Below are positions 15,001 to 27,000 of a stretch of 64,000 bases of DNA, in pieces. The stretch lies in assembly GCA_000739535.1 (NCBI GenBank), contig DF820480.1, positions 12,948 through 76,947 of the forward strand, given 5' to 3'. Both the position numbers and the translations under genes were made by a program. Source of the stretch: Candidatus Vecturithrix granuli (GTDB lineage: Bacteria > Moduliflexota > Moduliflexia > Moduliflexales > Moduliflexaceae). The notes beneath the pieces are model-generated. The model did no database searches and was not told the DNA's origin. It saw nothing but the letters and a program-made list of their open reading frames with translations. Within the stretch, counting starts at the first letter, position 1. Each line of letters starts with the position of its first letter.

Positions 15001-18000
15001 AAGGGATTAAAACAATAAAAAAAAGGAGTAAAGTATGAGAGATTTCGTTTAGTGAAAACCCTAATAAAACCCTGGAAGGGATTAAAACCTGCACTTCAAC
15101 CATAAACCGCTGATATTGCTTCAGTGTGAAAACCCTAATAAAACCCTGGAAGGGATTAAAACCGGCGAACTGCGCTTCAGACAATCCCAACCGGGCAGCA
15201 GAGTGAAAACCCTAATAAAACCCTGGAAGGGATTAAAACAAATTATCGCCTGTTGTAGCGCGTTTTTTCCTTTTTCCGTGAAAACCCTAATAAAACCCTG
15301 GAAGGGATTAAAACGACTATGGCATTCAAAATGATAAAAGTGATTACCGAGCGTGAAAACCCTAATAAAACCCTGGAAGGGATTAAAACCGGTATTCAAG
15401 TTGTTGTGCCTGTCGTACCTCCGAAAGGTGAAAACCCTAATAAAACCCTGGAAGGGATTAAAACGGGATGACTACGTTCGGTATTATTGCTGGTGAGGAG
15501 TGAAAACCCTAATAAAACCCTGGAAGGGATTAAAACTTGGCTCCATTTGGCAAAACTTTACAATATTGTTCGTGAAAACCCTAATAAAACCCTGGAAGGG
15601 ATTAAAACTCAAGTTGGCCGATACGCAGAGTTAATCGTTCGTTCTCGTGAAAACCCTAATAAAACCCTGGAAGGGATTAAAACCGTTCAAATAACGCACG
15701 GGCAATTGATTCTTTTCCAGTGAAAACCCTAATAAAACCCTGGAAGGGATTAAAACGTAAATATGTTTTTCACACTTACCGAACCAGTTGAGGTGAAAAC
15801 CCTAATAAAACCCTGGAAGGGATTAAAACTCATACGAACAGAACCGACGCAATGCATATCCCGTTCCAGTGAAAACCCTAATAAAACCCTGGAAGGGATT
15901 AAAACACGATGCCCGTTCCAGTTTGGATATGGAGATGCGTATAGTGAAAACCCTAATAAAACCCTGGAAGGGATTAAAACATAATTGCCTAAATCACAGC
16001 CGACATAATATTTTTTATGTGAAAACCCTAATAAAACCCTGGAAGGGATTAAAACCATGATACTCTATCACCCATTTTTCAATGTGTGGATGGAGTGAAA
16101 ACCCTAATAAAACCCTGGAAGGGATTAAAACAATTTTTTCCATATCCACTCCTCCACGATGAAATTGGTGAAAACCCTAATAAAACCCTGGAAGGGATTA
16201 AAACAATCATTCTTTCCAGAATATAAAACCCGATACGAAGTGAAAACCCTAATAAAACCCTGGAAGGGATTAAAACTCGAAACACGCGATAATCTGGGGA
16301 GCCAACAACTTTGAGTGAAAACCCTAATAAAACCCTGGAAGGGATTAAAACTCACAGATCGCCATGAATACACGCAAGACGAAATTGAGTGAAAACCCTA
16401 ATAAAACCCTGGAAGGGATTAAAACTTTCCAGTCAGCGTCTCTAACGCGGTTTTAATGGAAGGTGAAAACCCTAATAAAACCCTGGAAGGGATTAAAACG
16501 TATAGGGCTTTCCAGTAACTCCCCAACTTCATTGATGTGTGAAAACCCTAATAAAACCCTGGAAGGGATTAAAACTTATCGTTAGTAACATGACATGTTT
16601 AATATCGTTCCGTGAAAACCCTAATAAAACCCTGGAAGGGATTAAAACATAAAACCCCCACTTAGCTGAAACATGTGTCTGAGGTGAAAACCCTAATAAA
16701 ACCCTGGAAGGGATTAAAACGCCACTTATCAGGAATTGTCCCGTTTTCGTCTTCAATCATGTGAAAACCCTAATAAAACCCTGGAAGGGATTAAAACCGT
16801 TATTTGAACGCACACTTCAGCGATTAGGCGCGGTGAAAACCCTAATAAAACCCTGGAAGGGATTAAAACCATTTTGGTTCAGAAAACCATTCTATATTCA
16901 TAAGTGAAAACCCTAATAAAACCCTGGAAGGGATTAAAACTCCGCTCGTTTTTGATAGTGCAACGACAAGGCAATGTGTGTGAAAACCCTAATAAAACCC
17001 TGGAAGGGATTAAAACTACAGAAGAGGAAACCTTAACACTTTTGCAAGCTGGGGTGAAAACCCTAATAAAACCCTGGAAGGGATTAAAACAGAGACTATT
17101 TCTTGAATTGGTAAATTTTGAGGGAAGCGGTGAAAACCCTAATAAAACCCTGGAAGGGATTAAAACGCCTCTGGAAATCTCATTAAAATTGAAAGAGAAG
17201 ACATGTGAAAACCCTAATAAAACCCTGGAAGGGATTAAAACCTTTCTTGACATCGGCATTTGTCCCGCAAATTGTCCAGTGAAAACCCTAATAAAACCCT
17301 GGAAGGGATTAAAACCAAGTCAAATACTGACTTGCCAAGTCAACCGGCAATCCCTGTGAAAACCCTAATAAAACCCTGGAAGGGATTAAAACATTTCTTA
17401 ACTCACTTTACTCACTTTATGTGAATCAGCGTGAAAACCCTAATAAAACCCTGGAAGGGATTAAAACCAGATACGCAACCGACGCGACGCCAATCAAAGA
17501 GGGAGAAGTGAAAACCCTAATAAAACCCTGGAAGGGATTAAAACATTTCATGGACGGGAACTGCGACTTGTACTGTCAACGTGAAAACCCTAATAAAACC
17601 CTGGAAGGGATTAAAACGAAAGCTTCACTTCTAAGGCTGGGAAGTCGATTTCTAGTGAAAACCCTAATAAAACCCTGGAAGGGATTAAAACTTTTGAAAG
17701 AGGGTTCTTGTATGGCAAAAAATCAAGTGGTGAAAACCCTAATAAAACCCTGGAAGGGATTAAAACGCATTGTGGATTTGAACCAGCTTGACATGATGTG
17801 GACGTGTGAAAACCCTAATAAAACCCTGGAAGGGATTAAAACGCTTACTTATTTGAGAGGTAGAGTATGAATAAAACGTGAAAACCCTAATAAAACCCTG
17901 GAAGGGATTAAAACTTATCTTTTAGGACGGGTAAACATGCTTCATTCTGAGTGAAAACCCTAATAAAACCCTGGAAGGGATTAAAACACCACAAAATCAC

Positions 18001-21000
18001 ACACACTTACCTGAAAATCATATATAAGTGAAAACCCTAATAAAACCCTGGAAGGGATTAAAACTTTTTGCCTTCGGACGTGTGTCCGCTGTTCAAGATG
18101 GTGAAAACCCTAATAAAACCCTGGAAGGGATTAAAACGATATGCGGGTTTCACCATGAACGGAACAACCCTGGTGAAAACCCTAATAAAACCCTGGAAGG
18201 GATTAAAACCCTTTTGACAAAGGGGCTACTGTCAAGGTGTCTTTCTGGTGAAAACCCTAATAAAACCCTGGAAGGGATTAAAACTTTTCTTCCCCATCAT
18301 TTGACTTCGATTCTGGCAAATAAGTGAAAACCCTAATAAAACCCTGGAAGGGATTAAAACAAAATGTGGCGTTGAATTGGATATGTACTGGACGCCGAAA
18401 GTGAAAACCCTAATAAAACCCTGGAAGGGATTAAAACTTTTGAGAAGGAATACGAAACGGTGCAGACACTTATGTGAAAACCCTAATAAAACCCTGGAAG
18501 GGATTAAAACTTATTTGACGTATGCTTCTACCTGGCAGAACCAAATGAGTGAAAACCCTAATAAAACCCTGGAAGGGATTAAAACTCATAATTCATAACT
18601 TGCTCAAAATTTATTTTTGGGTGAAAACCCTAATAAAACCCTGGAAGGGATTAAAACTTAATTTGGGTATATCAAGAATTGCCCACTTTTCAGTGAAAAC
18701 CCTAATAAAACCCTGGAAGGGATTAAAACAAGTCAAGGCGCGTATCATAGACAAAATTGTCGAGAAAGGTGAAAACCCTAATAAAACCCTGGAAGGGATT
18801 AAAACATGGCGAAAAAGTTAGGATGGAGTACAGGCAAGGTAGCAGTGAAAACCCTAATAAAACCCTGGAAGGGATTAAAACCCAAAAGGTGAAAGAATGG
18901 ATGCGACAAGATGGGACGAGTGAAAACCCTAATAAAACCCTGGAAGGGATTAAAACGCTATTTGTTCCGCAAATTGACCAGCGTTCGCCGTGTGAAAACC
19001 CTAATAAAACCCTGGAAGGGATTAAAACTGCTTGTAAAAAGTTTGACTTTCTCCTATTTTAGGTGAAAACCCTAATAAAACCCTGGAAGGGATTAAAACA
19101 TGCTGATTCACACTCACAAACATGCTCACACTCATATTGTGAAAACCCTAATAAAACCCTGGAAGGGATTAAAACCCTTCTAACGGGATCACGGCTGATT
19201 CCCATTCAGAGTGAAAACCCTAATAAAACCCTGGAAGGGATTAAAACACCATCAAAAAACCAATAACTCTTCGATATCGCATCTAGTGAAAACCCTAATA
19301 AAACCCTGGAAGGGATTAAAACATCCTGTGTTTCTCATGTTCCTTTCTCCTTTTTTTCGGTGAAAACCCTAATAAAACCCTGGAAGGGATTAAAACTTTT
19401 TGAAGGAATCTCCATTGGAGATCGCCTTAACGGGGTGAAAACCCTAATAAAACCCTGGAAGGGATTAAAACTGTTGCGACATGCCCGGCGCACTCTTCAA
19501 AACTCCAGTGAAAACCCTAATAAAACCCTGGAAGGGATTAAAACTGAACATATAGGATTAGAAGCATACATTAAGGGCATAAGTGAAAACCCTAATAAAA
19601 CCCTGGAAGGGATTAAAACATCTAAATTAGAAATGTCATTGTTTCCGGCCGTGACTGAGTGAAAACCCTAATAAAACCCTGGAAGGGATTAAAACACTGA
19701 TCCGACATTAGTGAAGCTCGTTGCGGTCGTTCCGTGAAAACCCTAATAAAACCCTGGAAGGGATTAAAACGTACATTTTCGGAGTGGCTTTAATCGTGTT
19801 CTCTTTTGTGTGAAAACCCTAATAAAACCCTGGAAGGGATTAAAACTGATCAAAAGGCTTGCCAAAAACATCCTTGGAAGGAGTGAAAACCCTAATAAAA
19901 CCCTGGAAGGGATTAAAACAGTAACAACCATTGATAAACAGAACTTGACCGTGTTTGTGAAAACCCTAATAAAACCCTGGAAGGGATTAAAACTGAGGAC
20001 TGCCATCCCCATCGTAGAAGCAATACGAGTGAAAACCCTAATAAAACCCTGGAAGGGATTAAAACGTATTCACTACAAACGATACCCCAATCATCCACTC
20101 AGGGTGAAAACCCTAATAAAACCCTGGAAGGGATTAAAACGTTGAAGCTGAGTGTATGCCCAAGTTTCCATATAGTGAAAACCCTAATAAAACCCTGGAA
20201 GGGATTAAAACAAATCTGATCTTAAACTCGCCAATTCCCGATGTTTCATGTGAAAACCCTAATAAAACCCTGGAAGGGATTAAAACTTGACGATTTTTTA
20301 GGGATGATCTCCAATTTGTTGACGTGAAAACCCTAATAAAACCCTGGAAGGGATTAAAACGAGAAACCAGAGATGGCCTGCTTGACGACATTCAAAAGTG
20401 AAAACCCTAATAAAACCCTGGAAGGGATTAAAACAATGCTGTATCGAGATAAGGCGCAATGGCCGTTTGCAGGTGAAAACCCTAATAAAACCCTGGAAGG
20501 GATTAAAACGTTGATTCAATTTCTTATCGGGTGCGGGTGTATCGCTGCGTGAAAACCCTAATAAAACCCTGGAAGGGATTAAAACCATTTTCTCTTTGAG
20601 GGGTTGTTATCCGGTGATATGTGAAAACCCTAATAAAACCCTGGAAGGGATTAAAACAGAAAAACACAGAGTTAATCCGAAGCTCTACGCACATGTGAAA
20701 ACCCTAATAAAACCCTGGAAGGGATTAAAACGTCTTTCTTTCAGGGGGTGTGGTTGGCATGATTCTGTGAAAACCCTAATAAAACCCTGGAAGGGATTAA
20801 AACACATCTTTTTTCAGACTCAACCGCAGATCTTGCGCTAATGGTGAAAACCCTAATAAAACCCTGGAAGGGATTAAAACGCACGCTCTGTTTACGTACT
20901 ACAGCCACGCCAAATGGTGAAAACCCTAATAAAACCCTGGAAGGGATTAAAACATGATCATGATGCCGATTATGCTGCGTTGACTCAGTGAAAACCCTAA

Positions 21001-24000
21001 TAAAACCCTGGAAGGGATTAAAACGATTTCACGTGGGGAAAGCGTCACATGGTGTTTTAGTGAAAACCCTAATAAAACCCTGGAAGGGATTAAAACCGTT
21101 GTCTGCGGAGGGGTAAAGGATTGAGGGCGTTATGTGAAAACCCTAATAAAACCCTGGAAGGGATTAAAACCTGAAGATGGTGCGGTGTTACGATGCCCGT
21201 TCCAGTGTGAAAACCCTAATAAAACCCTGGAAGGGATTAAAACAAAAAGAGGAGAGAGATAAGAAGATTGTCGAGTTATATTGTGAAAACCCTAATAAAA
21301 CCCTGGAAGGGATTAAAACTTTGCGTTATATAACGACACGGGGTTTGAGCATGTGTGAAAACCCTAATAAAACCCTGGAAGGGATTAAAACGTGTTTCTG
21401 TTGTGAATCTGGTTTCTGAAGTGCCTTATGTGAAAACCCTAATAAAACCCTGGAAGGGATTAAAACAACTTTTCGCCACTTGTTAGCTGATCTTTCGCAA
21501 TATCGTGAAAACCCTAATAAAACCCTGGAAGGGATTAAAACGATTGATTTGCGTCGTGATGTGCGATCGCTGGTTTCAATGTGAAAACCCTAATAAAACC
21601 CTGGAAGGGATTAAAACGATTCTACTAGTTCTTTTCTCGGTTCGTTGGTGACTCTTGTGAAAACCCTAATAAAACCCTGGAAGGGATTAAAACCTTCATA
21701 CATGCGTTCCACTTTCCCGACGAATTTCGTGAAAACCCTAATAAAACCCTGGAAGGGATTAAAACTAATCTGCTGCTCCAGCAAAAGGGAGAGCAGAATA
21801 GTGAAAACCCTAATAAAACCCTGGAAGGGATTAAAACGATCGATAAAAGAGCAGAGAAGGAAAGCAGACTTTTGTGAAAACCCTAATAAAACCCTGGAAG
21901 GGATTAAAACGCATTAATAAGCCATTGAAAGACTGATACGGGTTTTTGGTGAAAACCCTAATAAAACCCTGGAAGGGATTAAAACTTCATAGTGGAACTC
22001 CTTTAAAAAAATTGAACATAGTGAAAACCCTAATAAAACCCTGGAAGGGATTAAAACTCTACGATTTCAAAAGTTTCATCTGAATAACCATGTAAGTGAA
22101 AACCCTAATAAAACCCTGGAAGGGATTAAAACATAATTGCCTAAATCACAGCCGATATAATATTTTTGTGAAAACCCTAATAAAACCCTGGAAGGGATTA
22201 AAACTCACTTTTATCAAATTTCCCATCATTGACTATCCATACGTGAAAACCCTAATAAAACCCTGGAAGGGATTAAAACTTGATCGGTGCTCCTCTAAAA
22301 GGCGGAATCCTATCATCTGGTGAAAACCCTAATAAAACCCTGGAAGGGATTAAAACAGCATACGACCAACACGTAATGCAGGCAACGCGTCGTGAAAACC
22401 CTAATAAAACCCTGGAAGGGATTAAAACGATTCTTCCGTTTGGTTATAGTTTGCCTTTTCCTGGGGGTGAAAACCCTAATAAAACCCTGGAAGGGATTAA
22501 AACTCTTTCAGCAAGGCCGTGCAGACGGCCTAAAAGAGTGAAAACCCTAATAAAACCCTGGAAGGGATTAAAACTGCGAGTTCAACGGCGTTGAGTCTTT
22601 CTGATGTGGCGTGAAAACCCTAATAAAACCCTGGAAGGGATTAAAACTGCCTTGAAGCGTGATATTTCTGAGGTTTGGCTTCGCAGTGAAAACCCTAATA
22701 AAACCCTGGAAGGGATTAAAACGTAAACCCTCCGTCTTCATCATAACCGGAGGCATAGTGAAAACCCTAATAAAACCCTGGAAGGGATTAAAACATCCTC
22801 ACAAGAGAATAAAAGAAGGGCATTTTCACAGAGTGAAAACCCTAATAAAACCCTGGAAGGGATTAAAACTTAACTGGAATGCCAGCAGCTTGCATCCCCT
22901 CAACGTGAAAACCCTAATAAAACCCTGGAAGGGATTAAAACATTATTTTCTGAATTGGTAAATTTTGAGGGAAGCGAGGTGAAAACCCTAATAAAACCCT
23001 GGAAGGGATTAAAACTTAACTCGCTAAATTTTATAAATAGCGGGGCGCGAAGTGAAAACCCTAATAAAACCCTGGAAGGGATTAAAACGCTATTTTTAAT
23101 TATTTCTTTTATTTTCTTTGATATTGTGAAAACCCTAATAAAACCCTGGAAGGGATTAAAACGGTATAAGGTGGATGGAATTCTCCCAACTCGTTCCAAG
23201 TGAAAACCCTAATAAAACCCTGGAAGGGATTAAAACGGTTTCTTTCCAGACTTTGAGGGGGTCAAGGCAGCCATTGTGAAAACCCTAATAAAACCCTGGA
23301 AGGGATTAAAACTTTTTGCGCCCAAACCTTGACCGGCAGATTGGCATTGTGAAAACCCTAATAAAACCCTGGAAGGGATTAAAACAACTTTTGAGTCGAG
23401 TGCGCACTGAACTTTTGAGTCGGTGAAAACCCTAATAAAACCCTGGAAGGGATTAAAACATGGTATGATTTAACAGCGTGGACAATAATTCTTGAGAGTG
23501 AAAACCCTAATAAAACCCTGGAAGGGATTAAAACAGAAATACTTTTCGCGTTTCTTCTTTCCCTTTCTTTTAGTGAAAACCCTAATAAAACCCTGGAAGG
23601 GATTAAAACGAACCATTCATGTTAAATTCGGATACATTGCGTGGTGAAAACCCTAATAAAACCCTGGAAGGGATTAAAACCCATCTGAAACATTCCATAA
23701 AATCGGGTAGTTATTCTCGGTGAAAACCCTAATAAAACCCTGGAAGGGATTAAAACCGCTCCGGCGCACATGCGCGACCCTCTGTGCTCCGGGTGAAAAC
23801 CCTAATAAAACCCTGGAAGGGATTAAAACCATATTTTTTATCCATTACAGAAAGGGTTATAATTATCAAGTGAAAACCCTAATAAAACCCTGGAAGGGAT
23901 TAAAACATGTGGCACATCGCAGATTCTTCTATGGGTTGCGAGATGTGAAAACCCTAATAAAACCCTGGAAGGGATTAAAACATGAAATTACCATTGCCAC

Positions 24001-27000
24001 CGCGCACTCGGCTAAAGTGAAAACCCTAATAAAACCCTGGAAGGGATTAAAACCGCATATACATAGGGCGTACAGCCCCAAAGAATAAGGTGAAAACCCT
24101 AATAAAACCCTGGAAGGGATTAAAACTCAGAGCTTCCTGGCGTTCGGTTTCGACGACCTGAAGTGAAAACCCTAATAAAACCCTGGAAGGGATTAAAACA
24201 GACCAGAGTAAAGGAAGTCAATCAATTCATCTAAAGTGAAAACCCTAATAAAACCCTGGAAGGGATTAAAACACCATAATCATCAACCCATTGAAAGATA
24301 GCTGTCGTTTGGTGAAAACCCTAATAAAACCCTGGAAGGGATTAAAACCTATCACAAGCCTGACGGAATCTCCTATAGTTAGATTGTGTGAAAACCCTAA
24401 TAAAACCCTGGAAGGGATTAAAACACTTCAGGATAATCGACAAAAAATACTTCAGCATTGGTGAAAACCCTAATAAAACCCTGGAAGGGATTAAAACTAC
24501 AATATGGCCGGTGAGCTTTGCCGGTTATATTAGTGAAAACCCTAATAAAACCCTGGAAGGGATTAAAACACATCAGATTTTCCTTCTGAAGAATATCCGG
24601 TGGTGGTGAAAACCCTAATAAAACCCTGGAAGGGATTAAAACTGTATGTCTAGAGGTGCGTGGAAAGAAAAGATGCCGTGAAAACCCTAATAAAACCCTG
24701 GAAGGGATTAAAACTAACGATATTGTTCCGTCCTCCTGGGCGGAACAATATGGTGAAAACCCTAATAAAACCCTGGAAGGGATTAAAACGTGTATTAGCG
24801 TTTTAGGAAGTGCCATTTCTTATTCTTGTGTGAAAACCCTAATAAAACCCTGGAAGGGATTAAAACACAAAAAAATGACGTATGGCGAATATTGCCTGTT
24901 TGGTGAAAACCCTAATAAAACCCTGGAAGGGATTAAAACTTCGGCTTTGGGACATAATCATGATTCAGATTATGCCGGTGAAAACCCTAATAAAACCCTG
25001 GAAGGGATTAAAACTTGTAATCGTCCGCTGTATAGGCTTGCGTTTGCGTGAGTGAAAACCCTAATAAAACCCTGGAAGGGATTAAAACAGCAACAAATTC
25101 AATATCGTTCCAACCCCTCATTTTGTGAAAACCCTAATAAAACCCTGGAAGGGATTAAAACGCGTTGGGCTTGTGTCGGGGCGGTTGGCTCTTCATGGTG
25201 AAAACCCTAATAAAACCCTGGAAGGGATTAAAACAAAATCGTGGCTGGCCGTGAAAATGGAGTCAATCATTGTGAAAACCCTAATAAAACCCTGGAAGGG
25301 ATTAAAACGGTAATTTTATTGCAGATCGGGCTAAGGGTGGGGTTTGTGAAAACCCTAATAAAACCCTGGAAGGGATTAAAACACACCAACGGCAATTCAG
25401 TTAGCAGACGCGAAAACCGCGTGAAAACCCTAATAAAACCCTGGAAGGGATTAAAACAGCATTGAGTATCGTGATGTCTCGCATATTTGGAAGTGAAAAC
25501 CCTAATAAAACCCTGGAAGGGATTAAAACAGCAGGAATTCATTTTATCTCGATGTAAGGTCATACTGAGTGAAAACCCTAATAAAACCCTGGAAGGGATT
25601 AAAACTTTCGAAACTGATCATCACGATCATCTGATCAGAAACTGTGAAAACCCTAATAAAACCCTGGAAGGGATTAAAACAAACCGGAAATGTTTGTTGA
25701 TCGCCGCAACCCCGATCCGGTGAAAACCCTAATAAAACCCTGGAAGGGATTAAAACCATAAGGTTCTTGATCAAGTCAATCCGCATAAGATGGAAGTGAA
25801 AACCCTAATAAAACCCTGGAAGGGATTAAAACATTGTCATCGAGCGTTTCAGGGAGAATCCCTTTCATGTGAAAACCCTAATAAAACCCTGGAAGGGATT
25901 AAAACTGAAATGAGATGAATCATGTCATTTTCCCAGTATTCAGTGAAAACCCTAATAAAACCCTGGAAGGGATTAAAACACTGCTTTCGGGCGAGGATCG
26001 TAACGCCCATGAGTCTGGTGAAAACCCTAATAAAACCCTGGAAGGGATTAAAACAATGTGATGTTGCATCTTCCGAGAAGTTTCATCAAACTTGTGAAAA
26101 CCCTAATAAAACCCTGGAAGGGATTAAAACACCACACGCGCAACCGTCGCCAGAACAGCAGACGGAAGGTGAAAACCCTAATAAAACCCTGGAAGGGATT
26201 AAAACTCCGTAAGACGCGGAGCGTCCGCCCGTTCCTTCCGGGTGAAAACCCTAATAAAACCCTGGAAGGGATTAAAACTAAAGCCCTCCCCCCTCAACAC
26301 CAATGATCTCGCTCGTGAAAACCCTAATAAAACCCTGGAAGGGATTAAAACTGTATAGCTGGGGCGTTCAGAATGACGTGATTGTAAGTGAAAACCCTAA
26401 TAAAACCCTGGAAGGGATTAAAACTCTGGATACTCTCGTCCAGCATTCATTCGCCATGCGGCTGGTGAAAACCCTAATAAAACCCTGGAAGGGATTAAAA
26501 CTTCAGGATTTCTCTTTTGAATGATCGCCTGTTGTGGGTGAAAACCCTAATAAAACCCTGGAAGGGATTAAAACACGATTCAAAATCTCAATGTGCAAGG
26601 CAGCCTGAGGTGAAAACCCTAATAAAACCCTGGAAGGGATTAAAACCAGGCTTTCCTGAAAACCGGATGTTGCTCAATGACTTCCAGTGAAAACCCTAAT
26701 AAAACCCTGGAAGGGATTAAAACTTTTGGTAATGTTCGAAGACCTGAATACCTTTGAGTGAAAACCCTAATAAAACCCTGGAAGGGATTAAAACTTTTGC
26801 CGATGCCCGCCTCGCCCACGAACAAGGCAAGTGAAAACCCTAATAAAACCCTGGAAGGGATTAAAACACCAGAATGACATCGCCGGAGACGGAAGCGGTA
26901 TCGGTGAAAACCCTAATAAAACCCTGGAAGGGATTAAAACAACCTTCTCCTCAAGAGACTGACTTCGCAGCCGCTCCGGTGAAAACCCTAATAAAACCCT

